Assembly (NCBI RefSeq): GCF_001540865.1
Contig: NC_033621.1
Location: forward strand, 18,730,451 to 18,794,450
DNA length: 64,000 nt
Reading direction: 5' to 3'
From: Ananas comosus
Taxonomy: Eukaryota > Streptophyta > Magnoliopsida > Poales > Bromeliaceae
Part shown: in pieces, positions 47,430 to 59,367 of the stretch
Layout: each line of letters begins with the position of its first letter
Position numbering within the stretch: position 1 is the first letter of the stretch
Translations under genes and position numbers: made by a program
The notes under the pieces: generated by a model
What the model was told of the DNA's origin: nothing
The model's database searches: none
What the model saw: only the letters and a program-made list of their open reading frames with translations

Positions 47430-48742
47430 TCATATAAAATAATGTGATTTTATGTATTTGGGAGGGCCTTTATGCAATTTGGTTGGTTGTGGCTGCTGTG
47501 GGCAGCATGTGCGCTAGGAGTAACCTCTGGACTGATCGTCCAAGGCCCTAAGTCCTTCCGAAAATCAATTGTTGATTCCGGAGTGTTTTACGGTGAAATC
47601 CGCCGACGGAACGCAGTTTTTGTTCAAAATTTTTCCGACGGTGCCTCGTGAGCATTTGTTGTGTCGCTGAGCCTTGTTGGCTGGTCACCGTGTCGTTTCG
47701 AGGGCTCAGAAACGACGAGTAGGTGACGATGGGTTCCGGTGTCGAAATTGACACTTTCGGGAACCCGGATCGGAACGATTATCCGACGATAATCGTTTCG
47801 ATTAGAGGCAATGTGTTTGCTGCCAAGAATCATGAATAATGGTGTTTTGTGGCAGCGGGTGACTCGTAACACGAGTCGGTGCTTTCCAGGACAGTTCGTG
47901 GATCCCGGCGGAGTCCCGGTGCAGTTTTCGGGACTTCCGGCGTGTTCGGCAATCGGTTTTGGGAAACCGATTCCTTGTGGTTTCATTAGGGGGGTTTGTG
48001 AGTTAGCAGTTGGTATTCTTGGGTTAGATACTAACCCGGTGGACCCTTCGTAGGTCCGGTTACTCCGTCTCCGCAGTCGAGAGACTAGTTCCATATTTGT
48101 ATAGGTGGGTACTTCGACCCGAAGTCGGTACAGTTGTGCACGCTCAGTGACGTTCCCTTCACCCTTGTTATTTATATTGAATAGTACATATATTGAGCCT
48201 TGCACCTATGTTATTATAGTATTACTCTACTCAGTTGTTTTCATGTTTAGTTTCATGAGTAGGAGTAGAGTAGATATATCTGCATGTGATATTTGTGACC
48301 TGTTCGGTCGGTTTACTCTAGTATTATCATGACCTACTTGGTCGGTTGGATTACTTGGTGACCTATATGGTCGGTATGTCCTGAGGGGCAGGATTGTCGG
48401 TTGGTCGCTGACGGCTGACTATTGAGCATTTAGCATTGATCGCCATTGCATGTACGCATTTCACGAACACCAGCAGTCTGATCCACCGCAAGAGGGTGTT
48501 CTTTTTCGAAAGAGTGGTTGGAGTACCAACCCGTGAGCCCGGGTGCTTTATGCGAGGGTTATATGCTTTCTGACCCGGGTGCTGTATGTGAGGGTCATGT
48601 ACAGATTGAGCTATCGTGGCACAGGCCTGAGGTTTGCGGACCAATAGGGCAGTTTTTAGATTGGGTATTTTTGGACTGTCGTTCGGTTGACGCATGCATA
48701 CAGTAGCTGTAGTGTTTTATACATATATACATCTCGTTACTT
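47430..48742 (+). mobile_element. F-type segment, copy 2
   Basis: Collinear with 14761-15960: CTGGACTGATCGTCCAA, GACACTTTCGGGAACCC, GTGGGTACTTCGACCCGAAGTCGG, ATGACCTA.TTGGTCGGT blocks. It is cut by the Copia insertion at 48743-48748; the continuation seen in copy 1 (16000-16767) is not found after 60468. Confidence 0.6.
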
Positions 48743-48747
48743 GTTTA

Positions 48748-49845
48748 TATTTAAGTCTTGTGTGTCGGCAAGTTTCGTGAAGTGAGTCGGAGTCTTGAAG
48801 GATCGATGCGTATCATTAAAGATCGAAGAATCCAAGACTTCGAAGAGATTGGAAAATAACTCACGACGTGAATCACGATGCTCAGGTAAAGTCTTTACTT
48901 CATGTTATGGTGATTCGTACTTAGTATAGGCATTAGAATCATTATTATAAATGTTTAGTTGATTAGAAAGTGCTTCGGAACTCTGCGGAATCCGAAATAG
49001 TGCAAAGTCTGAAAATTGCACTGTGTACCGGTACAGCCATTGCCCCATACCTGTACAGCCATCGACTTTGGCTTCGCAAATTTTTGTTCCGTCATTGTGT
49101 AACCGGTGACAGCCTCTCGTGTACCGGTACACTGTGTAAAATTGTGAAATCTTTCTAATCCGACTCCAATTGATTCTAAAGTCTATAAATAAGCTATTGG
49201 GGTTCTCTAACTCATCAAGCATCACGAGAATACATGTTAGAGAAACCCTAGAGGCTCGGATTTCATCAAAAACCTATTTTCTACATATTAGCCTCTTTTA
49301 GATCAAATCGAGATATTGGAATTTCATATCTATATGTCGATTTGATCTTCGCTTCGCTTGGAGTTCTCTTCCCTGGTTTTTATCGATACTCTAAGCGAAG
49401 GATCACCATACATATGATGTTCTTCATGACGGCGTCGTGGATTCGGTGTGACTGACGGCGGTTTGTGGATTCGGATCGTGAGCTTCGTGGATTTGGAGTG
49501 GAGGCGTTTCGTGGATTCGGAACGTGGTGTTCGTGGATTCGAACGTGAGGGCGTGGACAACCCGGAGGGTAGCGCGAAGATTCATAGGAGGTTAAGAGAG
49601 GTTGAGTTCGTGGAGTCGGTAATCACCTTGTAATATTTTTTCTTAGTGAATTATTTTTTCCTGTGTTGGTCCCGTGGGTTTTTCTCCAAGTTGAAGTTTT
49701 CCCACGTAAATCTCAGTGTGATTTATATTTTTCGCATTTATTTTGATCGTATTGAGATTTGTGGTTTTTGGCCGTTACACCTATTCACCCCTCTCTAGGT
49801 GTTGAATACAATCTAGATAGATCCTTGGGCTCATCAAAACTTACA
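48748..49845 (+). repeat. 5' LTR of the Copia element
   Basis: Contains ACCGGT sites at 49027, 49102 and 49123 and a decayed one at 49049 (spacings 22 and 21 bp), TATA box TATAAAT (49184-49190), then the R/U5 region ending CTTACA. Confidence 0.9.
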
Positions 49846-49847
49846 AT

Positions 49848-49859
49848 TGGTATCAGAGC
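49848..49859 (+). other. Primer-binding site (initiator tRNA-Met), Copia element
   Basis: TGGTATCAGAGC, separated by AT from the LTR end. Confidence 0.9.
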
Positions 49860-49883
49860 GGGATCTAGATAAATTGTTATCTA

Positions 49884-50373
49884 ATGGCCGAAAACGGAAA
49901 CATTAATCGACCACCGCTCTTTGATGGCATAAACTATGCCTATTGGAAAGTTCGCATGAGAGCTTTTCTAATCGCAATCGATGAGCGCGTTTGGCAATCA
50001 ATAGAATTTGGATGGAAACATCCTATTGAAAAGGTCGAGAATGTTGAAACGCCAAAACCACGAAACAAATGGACAAAAGATGAAAACGAGGCATCTTCGT
50101 TTAACGGTAAGGGCATAAACACTTTATTTAATGCATTGTCTCAAACGGAGTTTACTCATGTTTCAGCGTGTGGAACCGCCAAAGAAATTTGGGATACTCT
50201 ACAAGTTACGCATGAAGAAACGAGCTTAGTAAAGGTTCAAAAATTGCAAATATTAACAAGTAAATTTGATTCAATTTTTATGGACGAAAATGAGACCTTT
50301 ACCGAGTACTATACGCGTCTACAAGATGTTGTGAATACATGCGCTAACTTGGGAGAGAAAATCCCGGATTCAA
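49884..50373 (+). pseudogene. gag: Copia gag, N-terminal part
   Basis: ATG 24 bp after the primer site. The N-terminal text PPLFDGINYAYWKVRM is the hallmark of plant Copia gag (DUF4219 then UBN2 region), followed by WDTLQVTHEE. The frame is open to 50373, where solo LTR S interrupts it; it resumes in frame at 54326 if LTR S and one TTCAA copy are ignored. Structural capsid/nucleocapsid protein acting in cytoplasmic particles; broken here. Confidence 0.85.
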
Positions 50374-50527
50374 TGTAACACATTGGACCTTTGCAAATTG
50401 CGAGATTCGAGTGATTGGATGTGTTTCGAGCTTTTCCACACTTGGTGGAGGGTCGTAGAATGTTTTTCGATCCAAAAAGTTTGAAAACCTGAGTTCTGGA
50501 CGAGTCCTGAGAGTTTTCACTTCGGGG

Positions 50528-50729
50528 ACCGGTCCCTGAAAGGACAGACCGGTCCCCCAGTGAGCAGTGTTGCGCAGCCGGCGAGGCAACCGATCCTTGG
50601 CAGGCGAGACTGGTCCCCGAGCGCGTCTTCGCAGTGAGAGACCGGTCCCGCGCAGGGAGAGACCATTTCCCGAACGTTGGTTTCTCAGGTTCGACATGAG
50701 AGACCGGTCCCTTGCAGGGAGAGACCGGT
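50528..50729. promoter_or_regulatory. ACCGGT paired array in LTR S
   Basis: Cores or decayed cores start at 50528/50548, 50589/50609, 50641/50662 and 50703/50724. Pair spacing is 20-21 bp and pair steps are 61, 52 and 62 bp, the same architecture as LTR E2. Confidence 0.7.
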
Positions 50730-52631
50730 CCCTCTGGGCGAAAATTGCCCAGACCGGGCTGATGTAAATTTGAGTTTTTGAGGGGCCTCTCTGGATTTTG
50801 TTGCTCTAAATGGTCTATATGGCCATTTCCCTCTCTTCCCTCCTCATTTCTCACCCTCTCCCTACACTTTCTAGAGAGAGAAGAAGAAAAAGGAGGAGAA
50901 GAAGAAGAGGAGCTTGCTTGAGGGAGCTTGGAGCTCAACCCCTTTTCTCTCCTTTCCACTCTTGCAAGGCTTGGAGCTTGCTTGTAGGGCTTGGTGGTGG
51001 ACCAATCTTCAACCCTAGAAGATTTGGAGCTTATTTTGAGGTATCTAGAGAGGTTAGTACTTTGATTCTATCCTTTGATCCTTGTTTTAGTAGATTTTAC
51101 CATATAAAACCCTAGAATGGAGACTTAGGGTTTATTTTGGGCATTTTGAATCTAGGGCTTTTGAGGCTAAATTTCTTGGATTAGAACCTTCCTTTGGGAT
51201 AGATTGGAAGGATCCTAGCCTTCTTTTGGAGCTTGAGAGAGGATTTCTACTCCCTAGGTGAGTTTTTGCCCTTTTCTTGTGGTGGTTAATATTTGAGCCT
51301 ATAGTTGCTCGTAACGCTTGTGTATCTCTTCGCTCACTACTTTTAGGATATTTTGAGACTCGTGGACAACTCCGTTCGGCGAAACGAGGGACTACGCGAT
51401 GGTTCGGTGGGTTTGACCTAGCCACACAATGAGAAAATCTCGTTTGTGATGTTTTGAGTATCGTTAAATGAAAAAGTATGCATATTCATGTTAGATACAT
51501 TTATTATGAATTTTAGAATGGTTAACAGGCATATGTTATGTATAGTAAATTTTTTGGACCTCTATATGGTAGGGTGCATGCATGTGGGATATAGCATTCT
51601 AGTCGAGACTTGGAACTATGATTCCTATTATGAAAATGAACATCACTTTCATGCATTTAACCTTTATGCCCAATTGTGACATTAGCGACTTTGGAAGCCT
51701 AGAAAGGCTTGGGGACTCAGACTTTTCGAGATTTTGGGCCAATGTCATAAAGAGGCAATGGGCCCCGGGCTATAGTGAACATTGGTGTTAATGTCGTATT
51801 TGGAACCTAGAACATGAATTGAGCTTGATTGGGTGTGAAGCTTAAGTGTCATAAAGAGGCACTAAGCAAGTGAGAGTTGAGCTATCACATTGTGACATAG
51901 TCGACCTAGACCGTTGGGTTACTAGTAGCTTTTGCCATGTTTGAGACATGAGGGTTGGATACTTGAGCCTTGACTACGCTTGCTTGCCATTTGTGCTCTA
52001 TATCGCACATACTTGTGAGGCGTTCCGCTCCCTAACGCCGACACTCCGGCATTAGCCTATGCCGACCCTATGTCGCGTCGTGCGGTATTGAGAAGCTACC
52101 GGGGTCCGATGTTGGGACAGAACCATTCAAGAGTAAGGAATGTTGGGCTACCACAGGACTTAGGGGCACCAAGCTGGACTACCTGTGGTCCTTCCAATTG
52201 GAATGGAAATCGACGACATGATTCGACGTGCCTGTTATAATCACTAACTCAGAGTAAGAGCAGTGAGTAGTTGAATTACTTGGACTTGCTTCTCAGCATA
52301 GATTCGGACATTGGAGCATACCATAATACATGTCGCATGGCTAGAGATTTGCTTATGTATTCGTACTATACATTGTGCCATGATAAAGACATGTGATCTT
52401 CGATAACTTCATCGATAAACCGTGATAAATTTACTTGTGCGCGTCTTGTAGAGCATAATGGTTATAAAACGTAAAGCGGTGCATCAATATTAACATCGTG
52501 TTTAATCGGCAGCTGTGGTTATTTAACAGTTACTTTATTGCTTTTACAAATGCAATTTATTCCATTCTATTGCATCTTTCTGGCTTTCCTGTCTTGGGGC
52601 CTAGCTGGTGCATTAGGCTGAGTCAGTAATT

Positions 52632-53872
52632 TGAAAGTTTTGAGGAGCCAAGGATCATATCTGACTGGTACTCATCACCTAGAGGGGGGTGAATAGGTGT
52701 AACGCAAAAACCACAAATCTCGATGCCGATACCAATACAATGCGGAAAATAAAAAGCACACCCGATTTACGTGGGAAAACTCCAACTTGAGAAAACCAAC
52801 GGGACAAACACGCGAAAAACAATTCACTAAGAGAAAAGATTACAAGGTGCATTAACCGACTCCCACGGACTTACACCTCTCTTAACCTCCATAGATCTCT
52901 GCCTTTACCCTCTCCGGGTCCTGTCCACAGCCCTCACGTCCGAAACTCCACGAACTAGCCTCCACTTCGAATCCAGCGAACGCTTCAATCATCCTGTCGA
53001 ATCCAACGACGCCACTCGATATGCACGAGCCAACATCCGAATCACGACCGGCTCTTTTTTCACGCCCGAATCCACTGACGCTCGTTCATGAGAGCATCAT
53101 GTTATGGTATCCTTCCTTAGGAGTATCGTAGAAAATCAAGGAAGAAACTCCAAAGCGAAGCGGAGATCAAATCGACATTAGAGAATGCGAAGACCTAATC
53201 TCGATTTGATCTTAGAGGCTTAATTTGTTAGAAAAATGGTTTAGAATTAAAATCCAGCCTCTAGGCGTTTCTCAAACATTATTGATGATGCTTAATCAAC
53301 TTTTAGAGAACCCTATAGCTATTTATAGACATGTAGAATCAATTGGAGATCGAATTAGAAAGTTTTTTCTAAAACTCAGCACCTTGTACCGGAACAAGCG
53401 AATGTTGTCCAGGCGCCTACCCATGATTCGAAGATTTTCTGCGAAGCTCCTGTACCCGGATAGGCTGCGCTCGTTCCGGAACAGGGCTTGTACCGGTACA
53501 GCATGAAGCTTGTACCGGAACAACCATCAAACTTTCTGCGCAACGTTGATGGCTGTACCCTGGACAGAAAATCCTTGTACCGGTACAGCAATGCAATTTT
53601 CGCTGAAAATGCATTGTTTTGGATTTTACAAACTCTTAGAAACTTTCTAGTCAATTACAACTTGAAAACATGATTCTAAGATCTATAATTAAGTATGAAT
53701 CATCATAAACAAGATTTAAAGCTTACCTACGCATCGTGATTCATGTTTTACGTGTTTTGCATCCTTTCCGATTCTTCGAGGTCTTGGATTCTTCGATCTT
53801 CAATACTCCGCTCCGAACTTCTTCAAGACTCCGACTCGACCCACGAAACTTGCCAACACATAGGACCTAACA
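52632..53872 (-). mobile_element. Solo Copia LTR nested in LTR S
   Basis: Reverse complement of the Copia LTR family (shared AAACCACAAATCTCGAT, GTGGGAAAACTCCAACTTG, CACGAAACTTGCCAACAC). 1241 bp, perfect TSD TAATT (52627-52631, 53873-53877). Contains ACCGGT/ACCGGA pairs (53492/53514, 53557/53579). It is diverged from the two LTRs of the surrounding element, so it comes from an older or different subfamily member. Confidence 0.92.
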
Positions 53873-54325
53873 TAATTGCCCACTGGAAACTATAAATTAT
53901 AGTTCTCACGTCCTCTGTTTTATGTTTTCTTTCAGAGCCTTCCACGCCGGGAGAGGCTAGGGACCGTGGGAAGGGCGTTGCTTCGAGCTAGCTCTTCAGC
54001 GAGTGACGAGTGGATAGGTGGTCCTCCTCTCGATGTTTTTATGTTTGAGAGGTTGAGAGCTGTACCAGTGTACTAGAGACCACCCCTTTGTGTACTTTTT
54101 GGGAGATGTTATTATACTACTTTATGTTTTACTCTTATCGTTTTAGTATACCTCTTTTACCTTGTTATAGACTATAGATCTGTAAGTGCTCTGATATCTC
54201 TAGATGTAGATTACTTTTGGTTTTATTTTCCGCTGTTATTATAGACGCCTTATATGTGTTGACATATGGCGGGTCTGGGCACGCTATCGGGAGGGCCTCT
54301 GCCGGTCCCGGGGCGTGACATTCAA

Positions 54326-55296
54326 AGGTTGTTAGAAAGATTCTTTGAACTCTTCCGGAACGCTTTTGGGCAAAGGTTGCCGCAATCGAAACCATTAAGC
54401 ATCCGGACGAGATGAAAGTCGAAGAGTTAGTAGGCGCTTTACAAACGTACGAGATGACTTTTCCTACTAACCAATCTTTTTCCAAGTCTTCTTCTAAAAG
54501 CACAGGGGTTGCACTCAAATCGCCAAAGAGAGAAGACAACGACTCGGATTCCGACGGAGATATTTCGCTCGCCGACTTTGAACATCAATTAGCGCTCCTA
54601 ATGAAGAAGTTCCGACGAAATTTTCGAAAAAATAGATCTGACAAGGCTTTATCTTCTAAGAAAAAATCTTTTTCTAAATCATCTTCATCTTCAAAGTCTA
54701 AGGATAAAAAACTTGCAAAGTCTTCAAAGAAAAATGATGAATTTGAAGGCGAAATTCAATGCTACAAATGTAAAGACTACGGTCACATTGCAACGGATTG
54801 TCCTTCTAAAAAGACTTATAAACAAAAGGCTTTGCAAGCAAAAACTTGGGATGACTTTTCTTCTAGTGAATCATCTTCAAGTGACGAAGAAAAGAGTGAT
54901 CATGTTGCTTTATTTACTAACACTTCTTTACCTTTATCTAACGTTGTGTGTTTATCCTCTATTGCTACTAATTCCAATATTTCTCTTTTTTCGCATGACT
55001 CTTCGAGCGACATTGGCGAAAGCGAGGAGGAATCAAACGACGACGACATAGCGGAAGCGTACAATCAACTTCTTATTGAGTCGAAGAAAATGGCCAAACA
55101 TAATAAGAAGTTGAGGCATCGTTTTTTGGGCATTGAGGAGGAAAACAACAACTTAAAGTTTTTGAATAAAGCTCTCGAGGAGGAAAGGGAAGCAAATTTG
55201 AAAAATAAATCTATCCTCCAAGAGAAGCTAGATGAAGCGGAATCAACCATCAAATCTTCTAAAGATAAGATTGAATTTTTGGAGCACCAATTTTAG
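54326..55296 (+). pseudogene. gag: Copia gag, C-terminal part with zinc knuckle
   Basis: Continues the frame of 49884-50373. An in-frame TGA at 54346-54348 is most simply a CpG transition. The frame then stays open to TAG at 55294-55296. It contains a Ser/Lys-rich stretch and a canonical CX2CX4HX4C zinc knuckle, CYKCKDYGHIATDC (54760-54801), that packages RNA. After the stop, related text continues (KKLDHMLGLG..., a second damaged knuckle CHRCGNKG..., frameshift, then a short RQLWIRK-like end near 55820), after which no protease, integrase or RT appears. Confidence 0.85.
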
Positions 55297-55877
55297 GAAA
55301 TTCATGCATCCAATCAAGTCTTAACTAGTCAAGTTCGTCAACTTCAATCTGACATTCAAAAATTTTCTTCCGGATCAAAGAAACTAGATCATATGCTCGG
55401 ATTGGGTCAAACGAACAATCTTGGTCTTGGATATGAAAGGACATATGTTGAGAAGGATCAAACGGCGACATCTAAAGTCTCAACAACTTTAAAGGATAAA
55501 GTATGTCATCGATGTGGAAACAAAGGAACACATCAAAAAGAGCCCGGTAAAAATAAAGAAGAATCATTCGGCAACTTCTAAAGGTCAATTGGCATCATCT
55601 ACAACTCGACTTCCCCCACGGAATCAAAAACAAAATCAATTGAGTCGAGCACAACACCAAGTCCCACCTAAGCCACAAGCAAACCGGATTTCTAATGCAA
55701 AACGACAAGTTCAACCGAAGCTTCAAGCGACGAAACGACCAACAGTTGATCAAAAATCAAAGCAAACGGCACCTAACGTCGACAAGACAAGACAACGCAA
55801 AATCCGACAACTTTGGATTCGAAAATGTGATATCTTTCCTTGTTCTACGTCTTAGTTCGTTTGTGTTTTTTTTGTAA

Positions 55878-56838
55878 ATGCTTTGATTGGTGCTTGTTGC
55901 ATATTTTTATTCATTGCATTACATATTTAGACGATTTTTGGTGCTTGAATTTTATTTGTTTTTGAGGAAAGGTCTTTGGGAGTTCAAATTTTTTTTTTGA
56001 GAAAGGAGACGATTGAAATTCTTTATTTTGGGAAGATTAGAATTTTTCAATGTGTTTTAACCGGAATCCATCTTGAATTAACTTCATATTAATTATCGGT
56101 TTTACTCCACTGTTTTTTATTTTGACGATAATTTAATATATGATTTCTTAATACATATATTCATAAAAATTTTGAAATCAAATTTGATCTCTTGGTGATT
56201 AATCTATCTCGGTTGTGAGTGTTGAATATGATAGATGGATATTTACTAATCGACTAAAATTTTGTCAAAATTACTTTCAATTGTGAGATTGTCTAATTAA
56301 GGAAGAGTTTTTGAATTTTTTTTAAAAAAGAAAAACTCCTATGTTTAAAAGATGTGGAAAGAGTTACATCCAAAAGGAGTGTGAAAACTACCACCACATG
56401 TAGGAAAGAGCTACCACCCCGGTCGTCCGGCAAGTGTGTGAAGCTACCACATGAAGATTGAATTGAATAACCGAAAAGGTTGAGAAAAAAAAATTGAATA
56501 TTTTAAAATTTTCGGAGTTGTAAGGTGTTAGTTTGAAAAAGATGCTCAAAGAGCCACCCCCGGTATCGTATTAGTTAAATCTTTATTTTGAACGGATTGT
56601 GACAAATTGGTGTCAATTTTGCCGAATTTATAAAAATTATTTTTCGTGAACCGTTACATCTGACGATTTTCAAACTTGAGGTCATTTTTGATAATGAAAT
56701 TTTGGTGTTTCGATGTATTTTGAAATCTTATAATATTTTATTTTTATTATAATAATTTTTGGAATAAAATTCTTAATTTATGTAAAACTAATTTAAGATT
56801 AATGGATTTTTAATGTAAATATTTCGAAATTTGGGGCT
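55878..56838. other. Non-coding interior of the Copia element
   Basis: A/T-rich text without ORFs or recognisable pol domains, at the place where pol is expected. Short repeated words (GAGTTAC / GAGCTACCACC) near 56350-56440. Confidence 0.6.
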
Positions 56839-56840
56839 GT

Positions 56841-56905
56841 GTACCGGTACACAAACCCGTGTACCGGTACGGGTACTGTAGCAGCGGCTTATATAACCGG
56901 TTATA
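56841..56905 (+). promoter_or_regulatory. Internal promoter of the downstream ORF
   Basis: Two perfect GTACCGGTAC palindromes (56841-56850, 56861-56870) are 20 bp apart. They are followed by the TATA-like CTTATATAACC (about 56888-56898), which overlaps a 14 bp perfect palindrome TATAACCGGTTATA (56892-56905). A CT-rich leader and a canonical splice donor follow, so this looks like a real transcription start region independent of the LTR. Confidence 0.6.
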
Positions 56906-57009
56906 GGGTCTTATCTCTTCCAAAATTCAAAACCAAATCTCTTTCTCTCTGTTTCTACGACTCCCTGGGATCCTCCTCCTCCAGATCCACGAAGTTTCCT
57001 CCTAAATCT

Positions 57010-57386
57010 GTAAGTATTTTGTTGGGATTTCATGATTTCATCATGTTTTTGTATTTTTTCGAAAAAATTCCGAGTCCTTGCTCAGATCTCTGTTTTTGAT
57101 CATTTTTGATGCAATTTTTTGATGTAGATCAGTGTTTATGGACATTATCTTGCTTCTAGATCACCTCAATCATGTCAAAACATATTATTTTTCACTGATT
57201 TGTGATCTAGATATCAATATGCTTGGAATTTCGGGATTTGTGTTGAGATATCACTTTTTGATGAAATTTTTTGCATAAATTAGTTTGAAATAGCATTAGT
57301 ATGCATTCTAAGAATATTAGAAATTTTTTCGCTATTTTTACAAATTTTTTCGAAAAATTGTGTTCATATATGCTTTTATTGTGTAG
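57010..57386 (+). other. Predicted 5' UTR intron upstream of the downstream ORF
   Basis: Donor TCT|GTAAGT (57010) and acceptor TTATTGTGTAG (ends 57386), 377 bp, T-rich. The acceptor is four bases before the ORF ATG. Confidence 0.55.
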
Positions 57387-57390
57387 GAAA

Positions 57391-58776
57391 ATGGCGTTTC
57401 TCTTTGTGTTGACATTGCTGGTGCTTATGGCTGCTGGGAGTGGTCATGGACATGGTAAGGGTCGTCGAGGGGTCTCTAAGAGGACATGTACTACTGTTGA
57501 GGCATCTGGGTTTGATCCAGACTATCAGGCTAGTTCTCCCGAGGAAGCGGAAGAACCTGTTGCTCGTCCAGATAAAGGGAAGGGTATAGCTGGAGAGTCC
57601 TTGCGAGGTGATTCTCATGCTCGTGAGCATCGTTCAAAACAGGCTGCGGATGTTCCCCCAGAGCGACGGAAGATGCACATAAGCAAGTCATGAATTGCAG
57701 AGCGTTATGTCAACTTCAATGATCTTATACATGACGTTCCTGACTTCGGGCGGCTACTTCAGCGAGTTCCTATTGAGCCAGTTGGTCGGTTTCCTGCTCG
57801 CGCTCCATTTTATATGGAACTCATTCGTGAGTTCTATATGAACGGGAAGGTACTCGCAGAGGATGAGGAGACTGGGACTTTTCTATTTGAGATATTCGTG
57901 CGTCAGCAGAAGGTCCTCGTTATCCCACATACTATTGGAGAGCTGTTGGGGATGAACGTGGACACTACTGATTTTCTTTATACATCAGGAGGATTTCAAT
58001 CATCATCCCATTGGGATATAGTTGTAGAAGCTATCTGCAAGGCTGGAGTGCAAACTAATCGTGCTTATGTGGAGTCCAAGGACTTACTACCAGAGTATCA
58101 TCTACTGTCCTTGGTTTTGAGCTATAATGTGCAACCAACGATTGGAACAAAGAGGATTTGTTGGGATCGTTTGGTTCTGCTATATCTACTTGGTCACCCT
58201 GAGCAAGCATATGGTTTGAACGTCAACATTCCTTTTCTGATATGGCAGTGGATGGTTCATGCCATTCAGGCTTCTGCCCGACGGGATCTACTTCTATTTC
58301 CTCTATTGATCACGAGGATTCTGCAGGAGAATGGAGTAGATGTTTCTTGCGAGAAGTATGATTTTGGTCTTGGTCCAATTGATGTTGTTACCTGGGCCAA
58401 GTCGGTTAGCACGCTAAAGACTTTTCAGCAAACGAAAGGACCATCGCGAGCAGCTTCTAGCCCGGCACCTCCACCTCGAGCAGAGCGTGAGGGATCTTCC
58501 AGTTCAGGGGGAGTGATTACTGTAGAATCACTTCACCATGAGGTGCGATTTTTGAAAAAGAAAGTGGCAGATCTTGCTCGAAAGGTGGAAGTGGGCATGA
58601 AGAGGATGATGGAAAAATTGGGATGTAGGCATGATGATATTTTTCCTACTCAGCCTGCTTACACGAGGTCTACTTCGCAGCATCCTCTTATTCCTCCATC
58701 TACTGGAGCTTCGGATGCGGGAGGTTCTGGAGCTGGAGCTGGAGCTGACGATGATGATGATGAGGACACGGAGTGA
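57391..58776 (+). pseudogene. Putative plant transposon protein-type ORF (one stop)
   Basis: 461 codons with one in-frame TGA (57691-57693), which would fit a CpG transition; the rest (57694-58776) is open. The body has LIREFYMNGKV, IPHTIGELLGMNV and LVLLYLLG..., with a W-x-W hydrophobic segment typical of the domain named putative plant transposon protein (Pfam PF20167, from memory), often seen in plant retroelement-derived ORFs with unknown role. The N-terminus is hydrophobic (MAFLFVLTLLVL) then basic; an alternative start is at 57427. Near the C-terminus is a short coiled coil (residues about 372-408) and an acidic tail (DDDDDEDTE). It lies where Sireviruses carry an env-like ORF, but I see no evidence that it is an envelope protein. 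Confidence 0.7.
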
Positions 58777-59355
58777 TTTCTTCTTCAAGCTTAGTCTGTT
58801 TACTTCACTATATTTGCTTTGTAGGATGATGTTTTAGTTTAGCTTGGTTTGTTTATCTTACCTTTGCATATTTTTGTTTTTGTTTTAGGCCTGTAACTAT
58901 GACTTGACTACTCTTTTGCTTCTTAGTGTATTTCCTATCTATATGCTTTCTTTTGGCAATTTTTGACAAAAAGGGGGAGATCATAAGAAGAATAGGTATT
59001 GATCAAAGCAGAGCAATGGAGAGGATGATGAACAAAGGGGGAGAAGGAACGAGTACAATAAGAACGTTGAAAGAACATTGAATTGAATGTAAGATTTCTA
59101 TATCATTTTGATTGATCTGTTTTGCAGGACATCAAGACTTCAAGACTCCTAGTTGCGTCTAAGTCATAGAGTCTATTTTAGGAGTTTTGATGCGTCTAAG
59201 TCATAGAGTCTGTTTTAAGAGTTTTGATGTACTTTTGCGTTTCATATTGTATTTGGATCACATGCAAGGGGTTCAATATTTTGGTGATGACAATTGAACT
59301 TCGTTTCTTACAGATGTAATTTTTGATTAGTTATGAGTTTTGTCACGAAATTGCC

Positions 59356-59367
59356 AAAGGGGGAGAT
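59356..59367 (+). other. Polypurine tract before the 3' LTR
   Basis: AAAGGGGGAGAT immediately 5' of TGTTAAG; plus-strand priming site. Similar runs at 58968-58980 and 59034-59044. Confidence 0.85.

Larger units (their letters stand above)
50374..54320 (+). mobile_element. Solo long LTR S nested in Copia gag
   Basis: TGTAACACATTGG start, GGGGCGTGACA end, perfect TSD TTCAA (50369-50373, 54321-54325). 3947 bp including a nested 1241 bp Copia solo LTR, so originally about 2.7 kb. ACCGGT pairs at 50528-50729, possible TATA TATATGG near 50817, AG-rich leader. Its 3' end (GACATATGGCGGGTCTG) matches E1 inverted. No coding. Confidence 0.92.

Noticed and set aside
57391..58776. Considered an envelope-like protein because of its place and hydrophobic N-terminus
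   Set aside because: No second membrane anchor, cleavage site or glycosylation-rich ectodomain pattern; the domain text fits the plant transposon protein type better.
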